The notes under the pieces: generated by a model | What the model saw: only the letters and a program-made list of their open reading frames with translations | Told to the model about the DNA's origin: nothing | Database searches by the model: none | Part shown: positions 1 through 12,482 of the stretch, piece after piece | Layout: each line of letters opens with the position of its first letter | Position numbering within the stretch: the stretch's first letter is position 1 | Translations under genes and position numbers: made by a program | NCBI RefSeq assembly: GCF_910589235.1 | Contig: NC_060963.1 | Coordinates: 4,041,001 to 4,105,000, forward strand | Reading direction: 5' to 3' | Source of the DNA: Vespa crabro | Taxonomy: Eukaryota; Arthropoda; Insecta; Hymenoptera; Vespidae | DNA: 64,000 bases

Positions 1-889
1 AAGTGTCCTTGAGAAATAAATAATAATATAAGAATATATCTCGTTCTGTAATTTATGTATGTATTATGAATCAATTAAACATAAGGTAGCTCTTAAATAT
101 TCGTTTATTATCGAATATCCTTGTCAATTATTTTCTTTTTTATTTTTTCCCTTAAGAAAATAAACGAAAATAGAGACGAGACTAATAAGTTCGTAAATCT
201 CGTAACCCACATGACTGCCATAAATATAATCCTTCGTTATATACTGTCGCAGATATGATTGTAGATAATTAGATTATTATTTCTTATACGTATACATTAT
301 GATACCTTTGTACATAAATACGTCGATCAAAAGTGAGATAAAAGTATAAAAATTCCCAAGGCTAAAGAAAAAAAAGGAAAAAAAAAAAAAAGAAGAGAAA
401 AAAGAACATCGTTCTAGGAAATACCATTCATATTACTCGAATGACGTGATAGGGAAAATGGCACGCTAACTAAATACTTGGAAAAAGAATGAATGAGAAT
501 AGTGGAAATTCAGATGTGAACGTGATCTATTATATTCGAGTGAAGAGATCCCGATATTTTAATATTTCGAGTTAGTTCGAACGAAAAGGAACACCTTTGT
601 AACACATTAAAATCACATTAACATTATAAATAAGGTTACATGTGTGTGCGTATGCGTGTGCATGTGCGTGTGTTTATACACGATTTACAATACGTACTTT
701 AGTCGAAAGTAACGTTTTATATTAATTCCACACTCATACTTCTTTCTCTTTTACATATTAACTGCACTTGCTCGCTAGATCAAGCAAGGTTTCTTCGTTC
801 GTTTAAGGCATCGTTGTCGATCAAGTCAGAGTGTTTGTGGGAGTGTCAATATTAATCAAGTGTTCTAACAGTCACGAAGCAGAAGCGAA
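1..889. other. Non-coding left flank, with probable promoter and 5' UTR of the IMPase gene
   Basis: No convincing coding exon is visible on either strand. The segment is AT-rich, with A-runs near 364-400 and a GT-rich stretch near 640-672. The part just before 890 probably carries the promoter and 5' UTR of the inositol monophosphatase gene. If the brahma reading is right, the whole segment also lies in brahma intron 1. I did not find brahma exon 2 here. Confidence 0.5.
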
Positions 890-2312
890 ATGATCGATAT
901 AGACGAATGTTATAATTCAGCGAGTGAATTAGTTATGTTAGCAGGCGAGGTAAGTGAAAATATTTTTCTTGGAAATATATATATAAATTATGAAAAACGA
1001 AATAAAAATCATACTATTAAAGGTCATGGTCACGGTAATCCTCACTAATATGTAGAATAAATAATATATTTATTCAGTATGAAACGTGTAATATATAAAA
1101 ACATGTTTCACTGTCATTTATATTATTCGTCTGATTTTTAGATAATACAAAATTCTATCAACAAAAAGAAAACTACGCAATGTAAAAGTATTGATTGGGA
1201 TCTTGTTACTGAGTATGACCATAAGATAGAAAATGAAATAATCAAACAATTAACTCAAAGATTTCCATCTCATAAGTATGTTTGATTAATGACTAATAAC
1301 AATCTATAAAGAGAGAGAGAGAAAGTGAGAGATAATACATCTTTAATTTTCAGATTTATTGGAGAAGAAAGCGTAGCAAAGGATGGATTACCAAAATTGA
1401 CAAACGATCCAACATGGATAATAGATCCTATAGATGGCACTACAAATTTTGTACATCAATTTCCACATACGTGCATTTCCTTAGCTCTTTTAATAAATAA
1501 AAAAGCAGAGATAGGAATAGTTTATAATCCTATCATGAAACAATTTTTTTCTGCGAAAAAAAACTGTGGAGCATTCCTTAATGGAAAACCGATACAGACA
1601 TCTCATATACAAAGTAACAACGATTACTTACTATTATTATATTTAAAAATTATTTTCTATGTAGAGATCAAAATTAGAATAAATAATTTTGCTATAATAT
1701 ATTATCTATAATGTATTATATAAGATAATATATTTTTGATAAAAGATATTAAGACTTATACAATGTTTCTAGATTTATCTGAAGCATTAGTTGCTATGGA
1801 ACCATGGCTTGCCAAAGACAGAACATATTTAGTCAGTGTATATACTAGAATGCATGCTTTAATTCAAGGAACCCATGGGTAAATACATAAAAGAATTAAA
1901 TATGTAATTTAATATTATATCTTATTAATAATTATTAATATTTTCTTATTTGTAGAATACGATCATTAGGAACCGCAGCACTTACATTATGTTATGTTGC
2001 AATGGGTGCTGTTGAAGCATATCATATTGAAGGAATAGATGCTTGGGATGTAGCCGCAGGCAAATTAATAATAGAAGAAGCAGGAGGAATTGTGATAAGT
2101 ACAAATGGTATACAATAAGCAAAAATCTTTCATTTGTTGAATTATAAAAGTATGTGTAATCATGATATTAAATTAGTCTTATTTTTATAGGCGATGAATT
2201 AGATCTAATGATTCCAAAAGTTATAGCAGCTTGCAATCAATCCATTGCAGAGCAACTTGTTGAACTTTTTAAAGAAGCAGATTTAAAATCTATTAACAAA
2301 AATTTGTATTAA
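890..2312 (+). CDS. Inositol monophosphatase (IMPase)
   Basis: Mg2+-dependent phosphatase that removes phosphate from inositol monophosphates, feeding free myo-inositol into phosphoinositide synthesis in the cytosol. Six exons: 890-949, 1142-1275, 1354-1613, 1773-1878, 1956-2107, 2191-2312. They sum to 834 nt, 277 aa, the normal size for the family. All three metal/substrate motifs are visible: GEE at residues 68-70, DPIDGTTNF at 89-97 (metal-binding Asp89 and Asp92) and WDVAAG with Asp218. The start gives MIDIDECYNSASELVMLAGE followed by a perfect gtaagt donor. A second open reading starting inside exon 3 is only the exon running into its intron. The gene lies opposite in strand to brahma exon 1 and is probably nested in the brahma first intron. 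The paralogue class (IMPA1-like) is inferred from overall match. Confidence 0.95.
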
Positions 2313-2536
2313 ATATAAGTATAAGTGTATATATTTAGTTAAGAAATAACATTTTATATTTTATGAATTGTATTATATATTTGTTTAACGATAAATAAGA
2401 ATTATTTTATATTTTCTATCTTATTAAATATTTTTAATAGTTAATTATAGCAATCATTTGAATACCATCAGTAGCATTTATTCCATCAATATATGAATGT
2501 AATTATCATATTTTCTTGTAATATACAAATAATATT

Positions 2537-2569
<33 letters not shown>

Positions 2570-2678
2570 ATAGTATATTTGTAATATATAAAAAGAAACA
2601 AAAAAAAATATAAAAAAGAAACATTGTATATGTCACATAAGTCACAATATTTTATAAGAAATGATAAGAATGAAATAC
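2313..2678. other. IMPase 3' region, inside the inferred brahma intron 1
   Basis: A 366-bp AT-rich stretch between the IMPase stop codon and the brahma exon 1 donor. It holds the IMPase 3' UTR and short tandem ATAAT-type repeats near 2530-2585. No exon is apparent. Confidence 0.5.
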
Positions 2679-2954
2679 CTGAGGACCCATATTGGGTGGC
2701 ATTTGCTGTGGATGAGGTGGATAATTTTGTTGTTGTGATGGTGGTTGTTGTGGAGGTTGTGACATAGGAGGACCTCCTGGCGGCATTGGTGGCCCACCTT
2801 GATATCCTTGCGTTGGACTATGTGGATGATGTTGTGGCGGGCCCATAGGACTGCCTTGAGGATTAGATGGAGATGGAGCTTGCTGTGGAGGACCCATTGG
2901 ACTTGGAGCTTGTGGCGGTGGCATAGGAGATGATTGCGGCGATGGACTCGCCAT
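2679..2954 (-). CDS. brm: brahma (SWI/SNF ATPase), first coding exon only
   Basis: This exon encodes 92 residues of the N terminus of the catalytic ATPase of the SWI/SNF (BAP) chromatin-remodelling complex. It begins MASPSPQSSPMPPPQAPSPM, matching the conserved brahma/SMARCA4 start, and continues as a Pro/Gln/Met-rich low-complexity tail (MGPPQ and PPHPQ repeats). The start is at 2952-2954 read in reverse. The exon ends in CCTCAG|gtattt at 2679/2678, in phase 0, so the ORF running past it is intron. The QLQ, HSA, helicase and bromodomain exons are absent and must lie left of position 1. That makes the first intron longer than 2.6 kb and puts the IMPase gene inside it. The identity rests on a short proline-rich exon, so it is strong but not absolute. 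Confidence 0.85.
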
Positions 2955-4138
2955 ATTGCTACAGTCAGACTCCAGCTTACTCAATAATTATATCCTACAC
3001 AAATGTCATGTTAAATTAATAATTTAAATTATATATTATAATTATACTTTGTTTGGAATGATAAAGTATCAGTTTCTATTTTGCTAATCTATTGCCTTGC
3101 TTCAACGATAACAATCTCCAAAAAGTAAATTTTTTGATAAATTTTATATTTAAATATATTCAATGATAGTTATTTTAAATTCTATTTGCATTACGCGCGT
3201 TACTAATTATCACTGCACTTTCTTGCCAAATAAATATCCAACAAGCTACTGTAAAAAAAAAACTGTTAATACCAACACAACAAACGCGCACACAATAATT
3301 TATTTATATTCTCCAATAATCATAAAAAACAAACATAACCAATAAAGCCGCTTCGAATTCGTATAAATTCTAAATAAATCGACAGAGTATTAAAACTTGA
3401 ATATTCTTTTCGTTTGTCGAAAATTCATCGAACCTTTCGCAGGCTTATAATTACATGTTGAATTTAACGTACCGTTTATAAGACCAGCTTAAAATGACGA
3501 GAAAAAAACACAAAGAACTCCAATGATCCTAGAACAAATCTTCCCAGTTTTTCTACGGGTAATTATCCAAAAATATTACACTGTATCCAGAAACACTGAT
3601 GAATGCAAGCAACCGGCCATCTTGATTTCAAGCTTCCGTAAGGCTAGTCATTGAGTCATAATGTCGCCCATTTCTTCAGGTTATTCGATTTTGTAAACTT
3701 TTTTAGACTTTTATCTAATATTCCTACCTTTTCCAAAATGATCTTTTAAGAAACGGCGTTAAAAATATAAAATAAAATGCCGATGGAATTGTCACAAATT
3801 GATTTTTAATAACGTAAAGAACGTTCGCATGACAACGATCGTTTCGTGATAGAACGACCGTAGAGTAATGGTCATTCGACATGATAAATTTAATTATAAT
3901 TGAATTGCGGCGATGATTACATATTCCATTATATAAAACGAACAAAAAATTGAGCAACGATAAAATAAATATTCAAGATCCATTCGTAATTGTTCGATTG
4001 ATATATGTAAATATTTTCAATCAAGTTTAACGTGTCTCTCTGCGTGTACAAAGAGCTCATGCACACACACACACGCGCGCGCGTGATTCGATCCTTCGAC
4101 TGCATTTAACCATTTCAGGTTGTAGAGTTTCTATAAAA
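2955..4138. promoter_or_regulatory. Divergent intergenic region brahma / NDUFB8
   Basis: 1.2 kb between two divergent start codons. It presumably holds the brahma 5' UTR (near the 2955-3000 end) and both promoters. The part near 3590-3700 is less AT-biased and contains motif-like sequence (tagtcattgagtcataatg). Just upstream of the NDUFB8 start, 4058-4085 is an alternating purine-pyrimidine tract of CA then CG dinucleotides. No core promoter element could be assigned with certainty. Confidence 0.45.
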
Positions 4139-5040
4139 ATGGTTCTCATTAAAAATTGTCTGACATTAACAAGAACTATATTATTATCGAGAAATAACGC
4201 AAATTTACATGTTAAAGTTAATTATAGTCAAGACAGTGAGTATCATAATGTTAACCTTAGTTAATCTTAATAATTTAATAGGTTATTATTTTATTATGTA
4301 AGTTTTCATTTGTCTAACAACTTATTCTTATTATTTCTATGTTTTATAATGATATTATGAATAATATAAACATGCCATCGTATTGTGTATTACATTTTTT
4401 AAATTAATTGTTATCCTTTTTATATTTATTTTATTTTTCCCTTAAGTAAAGCCATATCTCTACAAGTGGAGAGCTAAAAAAAATGTGCCAACAACAGAAG
4501 AAGAAGTGAAGGATGTAGCTGGAAAATATAATTTACATCCACGGGAATATAAAGCTTATGAACCGGATGGATTTGGATTTGGTGATTATCCAAAACTTCC
4601 ATATATAGGAGGTGATGCGAAAGATTCAAATTATCCCTGGGATTTTCCTGAATTCAAGAGAAATTTTAATGAACCGGTAATTATTAAAGTGGAATTGAAA
4701 CTTTTCAAATTTTATAGATTTTTATGTTAATATCATATTTCTTAGGTACATATTGAGGAAGATCAAATAGGAGAAGACCGTTATGCTGCTGGAGTTCGAA
4801 CTCCACTATCAGGTTTAGAAGTAGTTACGATGTTTGTTGGTACAATGACAATTTTAGGAATTTTTTATTGGATTTTTGAGTATTATCCTTGGTTCCAATG
4901 TGTGGTAAGCTCCTTAATATAAAAATGATCTATATCTATCATATATTATTTATAAATATATTTATGGTTTTTTTTTCTAGATGGAGAAACAATACCCTAA
5001 AGCTGGTGTAACACATTATACCTTCGAATCACCACGTTAA
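4139..5040 (+). CDS. NDUFB8: NADH dehydrogenase 1 beta subcomplex subunit 8 (complex I, ASHI)
   Basis: Accessory subunit of the membrane arm of respiratory complex I, in the mitochondrial inner membrane. Four exons: 4139-4235, 4447-4676, 4746-4904, 4981-5040, giving 181 aa (human about 186). The N terminus is basic with hydroxylated residues and no early acidic residues, as expected of a mitochondrial presequence. The family signature region reads KYNLHPREYKAYEPDGFGFG, followed by GDYPKLP and YPWDFPEFKRNFNEP. One transmembrane helix lies near the C terminus (VTMFVGTMTILGIFYWIF). The end is YTFESPR. The gene is followed 362 bp later by THOC5 on the same strand. Confidence 0.95.
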
Positions 5041-5402
5041 TTATAAAATATAAAATATTACAATGTTTTGTAGATGTCATAAATGATGTATGTATAAAAA
5101 ATATATTTATGAAATTCATCATTTTTATTCATATTTATTAATATTTAATGAAAATATTTCTGTTATATAAGAAATGCAGAATTTTATCAATGATCTGCAT
5201 AGAATAAGTAAAATAGCATATAGTTTTACATCTCGATACTAGTTCGTCAATGACATTTAGCGCCCTCAGTGACTAAATTTTAAAACTTGTATGTAATATT
5301 TGTGCGGTCATTGACGAGATTTATCGTTAATTATACGATTTTTATTCGTGATACTTTGTAAGAATCATTTTAAGAGTAAAGTGATGTTGTATAAGTTATA
5401 AA
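5041..5402. promoter_or_regulatory. NDUFB8 3' UTR and THOC5 promoter
   Basis: 362 bp between head-to-tail genes. The left half is AT-rich 3' UTR. The right half, from about 5236, has higher complexity and carries a perfect 11-bp inverted repeat: tcgtcaatgac at 5244-5254 and its complement at 5307-5317, 52 bp apart. It lies about 90-160 bp upstream of the THOC5 ATG. A regulatory role is inference. Confidence 0.4.
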
Positions 5403-8218
5403 ATGGGTAAAGAAAATGATACAGATAATTCAAAAAAAAGGAGAAAATCTATTAGTACTAATACTATAACGTGGCTAAAAGATGGAGATATGTATAAGGT
5501 TAATTTGTATTCTGTTTATCAAAAACAATATTTAAAAGACAAAGTTTTAATATAAAATTTTATTTTGTAGACAATAATCACCAATGAAGAAAAAGAAGCC
5601 TTGGATAGATCATCTGAAAGTGATTCGCAATGCTTCTTAAACACTTGTGAAAATATTCGTAAAGCTATGAGTAAAATAGCGAAGTTAAAAGCTAGCAGTG
5701 ATCCAAATGTATACATATTAATTTATTGAAGAATTTTTTTTCTTTTTAAATATTATTAATTCATATATAATATATCGTATACATAAAAATAATATTTCAG
5801 GCTGAGGACGAAGTACACGAATTACAAATTCAAACGTCATTAGCATTTATCGAATTAAAGAAACTTAATAGAATGGAAAAGTTTCGTACCAAATTTGCTC
5901 GAGATTCTTTAGTCACAGCAAAAAGTAGTGTGGATAGCAAACATTTACATTTACAGAATTTATTGTACGAAGTTATGCACTTAAAAAAAGAAGTTATCAA
6001 ATGTCTCCAATTTAAGTATGTTTTTATATTCTTTTTAGCGATTTTGATACGTTATAAAAATATAAACTTACATCTTTTTGCTTTTTAGATCTAAGGATGA
6101 ATTGATACAACTTGTATCGGAAGAAGAATTTTATAAAGAAGCACCTGAAAGCATTTGTAGACCTGTATGTAAAAAAAAAAAAAAAAGAAAAAGATAAAAG
6201 AAAAAAAAATATGCAAAATTTATATTGTAAACATTTAATATTAGATTTGTTTCTTTTTAATTAATGATTATATTTATCTCAGGAAATAACAAAAGTAAAT
6301 CCACATCAATTAAGATTAGCTCGTCTTGAATGGGAATTAACTCAACGAAAACAGCTAGCTGCTTTATGTGATGAATTAACAGAAAGCAAGAAAGCAGTTA
6401 CAGTTGACATGGAATCCAAACAAACTAGATTGGACAACCTTGCACCACAACTTCTAACCATACTAGAAGTAATTTTTTTGTATGCTAATATACTTTCATT
6501 CTATTATATATATATATGTATATATTTATAAATATATTTATTCAGGCAAGTAAGCCATTGCAAGAAAGCCTTGGTCTTCCATTAGATAAAGTTAGACAAG
6601 AACATCAAAAAGCAGCTTTGCTTGCATCACCGTTATATGTACTTTATGCAAAAGCAACAGCATATCGAGATGCATATGGTATGTTTAGCATTATATATTT
6701 ATAATTTATTTTTCCAATATTAATAAATTATTTTTTTAGATAATACATTAATCATAAAAGTTGAAGGAGATGAAGATGAAGCAAAGCGTACAAATAATCA
6801 AGATGGATTGCAAGAATCTGATTCAGATCCTGAAACTCAATTAGAGAATATTGTAGAAGAAACACCTGTACACAAAAAAAGACATCATAGATTATCTAGA
6901 GAAGCTAGACAAGAGGAAAAAAGATTAAAACTATTGCAGAGGCATCCTTTAAATGTAACACTTGTCATTTCATTGAAAAGTAAGTTATTTTATAAAATAC
7001 TAGATATAATTTAGAAGATTTAAAAATGAATATTCATTTTCAGGTGAAACCAAATTAACATTACAATTCTTTTATATGATACATCTAAAAGTTGTTACAG
7101 TAGAATCTAAACTCGAAACAGATGTTTCTGGAGGAATTAGTGCTGGGTAATTTTAATTTTATGATACTACTTCTTACATATAATTGTGTATCTGTATCGA
7201 CAAAATTCTTTTTTTTTTTTTTTCTTTTTTTTTTTACAACAGAGATATGCTTGTATCAGAATCAGTTCTTCGTGAATTATATCCCAATGATCTGGGAATA
7301 GAAAGCCCAAATCCTGCCAATCATTACCAATTAGCACGTCACAATTTAGGACTATTTTCAACATTAGGATTAGGTATTCCTTATAGATGGGCTCAAAGAA
7401 TGGCTGGGTTGCACTTTATTTCAGCTAACTCACATGATCAAAAAGTAAATAGCTTTTATACTTTATGTTAAATGCAAATGTTCTTAGCAATTTTTTCACA
7501 TAATATTTAATTTACAGCTTACTGTTCAAGAATCAACACAAGATAGCGTTGTAAGTGTTCTGAAAGAAATAAAAAGACGAGTAAAAGCACGATTAGAATT
7601 ATGTAGAGAAATTCGTCGATTGGAATCAGGGAACTTACCTATATTTGTAAATACTGTTGATCCATTGCCACAAAAAATCACTACCATATTATATAGATTT
7701 ACTACAATGACATGGAAAAATTACTCAAATTATGCAAACGTACCTATATGTCGAGAAGGATTGGTATCAGCTGTTGATATATTTTATGAAGCTGTATTAC
7801 GTCGTGGAAGCAGTATAGTATTTTTTTTCTTTTTTTTTTTAAATAAATTTATTTAACTTAATTATAAAAAAAGAATATATTAAATATGAAATCTTTTCTA
7901 GGTGAACTTATCGCTAGAATTGCTATAAAACCGGATTATCCAAAGGTGGCTGCATTATTTAGCATAAGCATAAGTCCTATGGTTCCTGCATCTGCAGATA
8001 TATTAAGAGATATTGAACGTGAAGTAAACGTTATGTGGACAAAACCACCCACCATATCAGCACAATTACAACGTTTAAGAGCGTGTTTCGATATATATTT
8101 GGAAACAGAAAGTATGGCACCTAAAGAAAAAATCTTTTTTCATCCTGTCAAAGGTCGTACCCGTGCAAGACCTTACAAATATTTGACCTTAGGAGGAGGA
8201 ATATTTACTCATCGTTAA
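5403..8218 (+). CDS. THOC5: THO complex subunit 5
   Basis: Subunit of the THO/TREX complex, which couples transcription and processing to nuclear mRNA export. Eleven exons: 5403-5498, 5571-5708, 5801-6015, 6089-6164, 6283-6468, 6546-6678, 6740-6979, 7044-7146, 7243-7444, 7518-7812, 7902-8218. They total 2001 nt, 666 aa (human 683). The N-terminal basic KKRRK segment is followed by a long coiled coil in the first 250 residues (HLQNLLYEVMHLKKEV region). Then comes the conserved EASKPLQESLGLPLDK stretch, an acidic linker, and the C-terminal THOC5 domain with NPANHYQLARHNLG and GIPYRWAQRMAGLHF. Poly-T runs precede several acceptors. The gene is tail-to-tail with DRC2, with stop codons only 103 bp apart, so the 3' UTRs probably overlap. 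Confidence 0.95.
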
Positions 8219-8321
8219 TGATTGCAGTATAAAATATTTTTTGATTACTTTGTTCTATAAATATTAATATTAAAAAAGAATTTTTATCAAAATCTTTTGA
8301 ATTACTTTATTTGCATTATAC

Positions 8322-10149
8322 TTATATAGCAATTGATGTAATTGGTAATGTAGTCTCCATCCTGGAGACACTGATGAGGTAATTACGTAACATATATCTT
8401 AAATGTTTGTTTTCTGCTGACAATTTATTACATTCTTTCTTCATCGAAATATTTTCGACCTTTATATGATTATAACGCAACCAAAACTTTTCTAATTTTT
8501 GAAATGGTTTAGATACCTGTGTGTGTATATATATATGTATATATAAATATATATATATATATATTATATATATAAAAATTATATAAAATTTAAATTATTA
8601 AAATTCTTAAAAATTTATATAATTTTACATAAGCACTCACGCAATACATAGTTGATTCTTCTGCGATATCTATGTCAGAAGAAATATACATTTTAATAGA
8701 CACTGATAAAGGTTCTAATTCTGAACATAACTTCATCAATGATAACATTGCAAAACCTTTTTTAGTAATTTTTTCCAAATCCTGTAAATGAAGAAAAAAT
8801 ATATAAAAAAAAAAAAATTGATTAAAATAACCGTTAACTTCGTTTCTCACCTTTATGACATTATTACAAACAACACTTAAATTTTTTAACTGTGTAAATT
8901 CTAAAATCTGATTAGTTTTAAAATTTTTTCTCATCGCCAATGATTTGTTTCTCATAAATTTCATTTGATATTTCAACTTATTAATGCTAAACTTTCTTTT
9001 TTCTAATAAATTTTCTATTTCATTCTTTATAGTATTAATTGAATTTTGTAATTGTGTATTTAATTTTGGATATTGTGTCATTTCAGTAAAATTAGCATCA
9101 TCCTGTTCCTTTAAAAATTCATACTGTTTTCTTTTAGTTTCTGTAGTTTTATTATATTCTAACATTATCTCATTTAACTCTTCTGATAAATTTTCTATTT
9201 TAATAGAAATTTTGTTTTGAAGTTCTAACATCATATCTTTTCTCTGTAAATAAGAAAGAATATAAAAAATTCATTCAGTAAAATATATAGTCGGTAAATT
9301 TAAAAAAACTCGAATTATTAATTCAATTTTGTTACCAATGAAATTATATTACAAATATTAATAGCATTTTGTGATCTTGTTTTTGTTAATATTTTCTCAA
9401 ATTCTATTTTCTCATTTGTAGTAATAATTTTTATTTCTTTACAAGCCTTTTCCATATTTATTTTCAATTTATTTAATTCGATTGTTTCTTCACCTTGAAC
9501 GCTATGCACTTTATAAATATAATCATCACATAAAGCTCTAAGTTTTTGCTTGTATAATTCTATATATGTAGAAAAAAAATTCTTTTTTTAAATTTTTGAA
9601 TAAAAAATATATTTAAAAAAAGGATATAATATATCTGCAAAATTGCAAGAGTATTACCAATAATTTTATTTATTATTCCAATATGAGCCTCTTGCGATCT
9701 TCTATGGTCAATATCTGCCATCTTTATTTCTACATGCAATAACTGTACTATTTTATCCTTATTATTTATCATTCTATCAAAGTTTTTCCAAAGATACGTT
9801 ACATCTTCGTAAAATTCTTTACATTTAATCCGACGAAGAATAAATCGCCACTGTTCATTTATTTTTGCTGTATTTAATCTAGAAAAAGCTTCTTCGCGTT
9901 TCAATTTGTTCTAAATAAAAAAAAAATTATCTTAAATATCCGTAAAATGAAAATATAAAAAATATTTCATATATGTATATATATAGTTTATTGTCGAGAA
10001 TATGTTACCTTACTAAAAATTGCTACCAATTGTTGTTTACGTCTTTTCGCTTCTAATTCTAATTCTGCACGATGCTGCATATAACGAACACGTTCTTCTT
10101 CGCTCATACGAGCAAACTTATTAACTTTACCTTTTCTTTTTAATGGCAT
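8322..10149 (-). CDS. DRC2: Dynein regulatory complex subunit 2 (CCDC65)
   Basis: Coiled-coil component of the nexin-dynein regulatory complex that links outer doublets in motile axonemes. In an insect it would be expected in sperm flagella and chordotonal cilia. Six exons on the minus strand: 10149-10009, 9910-9658, 9559-9336, 9243-8851, 8781-8641, 8516-8322, giving 448 aa (human CCDC65 484). Recognisable parts are the basic start MPLKRKGKVNKFARMSEEER, the family block NEQWRFILRRIKCKEFYEDV, long heptad-like helices, and the last exon with LEKFWLRYNHIKVE and HLRYMLRNYL, typical of the DRC2 C terminus. The last exon lies beyond an AT-repeat intron and is easily missed. Open reading past 8641 is intron. 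Confidence 0.9.
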
Positions 10150-10990
10150 TTTTCTTTTATATTAAATTATTTAATATATTTATATCAAATACAAAGGAGA
10201 TGTCTTTTGGTCTAATACGATGTTTGGATATATAAATAATACTTGTTATAATATATAATATATTGTTTTATAAATATAAGTTAAATTTAAAAACTTATAT
10301 AAAAAATGATTTGCACGATATGTTTTAGTACTGATAAATACGCAATACGTAACTTGTACTACTGTATCGCACGCAATAATATAACAGATCTTGTTTGATC
10401 AATTCTGTTGTCACTAATTGCGTTCACACACACATATATGTATATATATAAATATATATATATGTATATATATATATATAAAGTTGGAAGAATATAAATT
10501 ATTGTAACCATATAAATAGCTATAAAAATATTGACATACGTCTTAAAAAAAATATCGCAATTTTTTTGTGTAAGTTTAAGTTAAATAACAATATTACGTT
10601 AAATATTCTGTTTCATCATAATTAATACTTATTGTAACTTATTTATGCTAATAGCGCTAAAACATTATTAAAAAATTCATATATTATATACAAGAAAAAT
10701 TGTAATTTAAATCTTAATTTGTGATTCTTTCATACTATAGTTTCATTGTATATATTAAATCATCATATATAAAACAGGTTCTTATGCACTTTGGCTAAAT
10801 TTTATAACGTGGCAAGTTGTTTGGAATAAGGAACTATAGTGTTAATACCCTGATAAAAGATACATCAAAGTATAATCTCAATGTTTTTCATAATTATACT
10901 TTCGCGATAAAAGAATTTCAATTCAATATGGATGATTATAGAAATAGTAACAGCTCTTACTCTTCCTTATTCAGTATATAACATGTATCA
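10150..10990. other. Spacer with DRC2 promoter and SWAP-70-like 3' UTR
   Basis: 841 bp of AT-rich sequence between two minus-strand genes. An (AT)n-type stretch with interspersed GT lies near 10430-10480. I see no ORF, RNA gene or clear promoter motif. Confidence 0.5.
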
Positions 10991-12426
10991 TCAACAATTA
11001 TGTTGCAATGTCATTGATCTATGATCAAATTTTTCCACAGACAATGGTTTCTCCTTTGTAGTGGGTATAAAACTTTGCGTACGTCTAATTCTTTCACCAC
11101 TTTTTAAAGGACGTGTTACAACTATTTGCGCTTCCAATAAAATCTGTGCTTCTTCTGCACGCTTTACCTTTTGTTGTGCTGCGCGAAGCTCGGCATCTAA
11201 ACTTTGCTTTTCGGCTTCTAACATTTGTAATCGCATTTCTGCATCTGTAAATTAATACTATGGAAAAATTCTTTAATTCATACTTAAGTATAAAAAAAAA
11301 AAATTCACAATACCTCGCAATTGATGTTCATTCTCTTGCTGTTTACGCTCAAATTCTAGCCTTTTCATTTTTTCCATCTCTAATAGATCTTGTTGCTCCT
11401 GTTGTAATTTTTCTAATTGCTCTCTTCTTTCCCATTCTTCTCTAAGAACTCTTGCTTGAAGATTTCGAACTATTTACAAATAACAGCATTTGATAAATAC
11501 TTAAGAAAACAAAAAAAAAACAAAACAAAAAAATACAAAAAAAGAAATTAAAAATTAAGAAATACAAAATATATCTGTCACCTATTTCTTCATCTCTCAA
11601 TGCTTGCTTTTCTTCTTGCAAAAGAGTTTCTAATTTTAATTTAGCTTCTTCCAATTCGTGAACCTTAGCTCCTTCCTCTTTTGACAATGCCTCGAGTTTT
11701 CTGGCTTGAATTTCTGCCGCGATTCTAGCTTGCCTTTCATATTGCAACTCCAGTCTTGTTTTCTCTTTTTCTTGTTTTACTGACTGATAATATTAAAAAT
11801 TTATACTTATAAAGTTACAAACAAAATATATTAGTTGTAATAACTTACTTGTCTTAAAGATCTCCTTTGATTTGCTAAAGTTCTTTGATAACCAATTTTT
11901 TCACCTGAATGCTGAATAGCAATTTGCAAAGCTGCCAACCATTGTAATCGTCCTTTGTGATCATCTGCCACTAATTCTATGCATCTATGTTCAGGCGTAC
12001 TTAATACAAATCTTCTGTCAGGCTTTCCACCACTAGTAATCGCATCGGCCCAACAATTTGTACTCAATATTATTGAACCTGATGGTTCTTTTTGTTGAGA
12101 ATCTTTAAAATATAATAGTTCACCAGGACGAAGAACAAACCAAAAATACTTCAAAGTTGGAAGTAAGAAACCTTTTTTCATTAAATATCCCTATAAAAAT
12201 ATTTATTAACAAATAAACATAATTTTTAAATTGCATTATTAGGTAACAATGAATATCTTACTTTTTTCACCACATTTTCTATATATATTTGATGGAGATC
12301 ATCTATAGCTTCGGTCAATGCTATGTTATCCAAAGTTCTACCACCACTATATTTGGATTCCAAAACTGCCAGAAACGTGGGAAACCTTTCAAAGCCATTA
12401 TTAATGAATATTTTAAATATAATATC

Positions 12427-12482
<56 letters not shown>

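Noticed and set aside
1325..1711. Single open frame of 128 aa beginning upstream of IMPase exon 3
   Set aside because: Only the middle part is exon (1354-1613). The first residues and the Tyr/Ile-rich tail are intron read-through.
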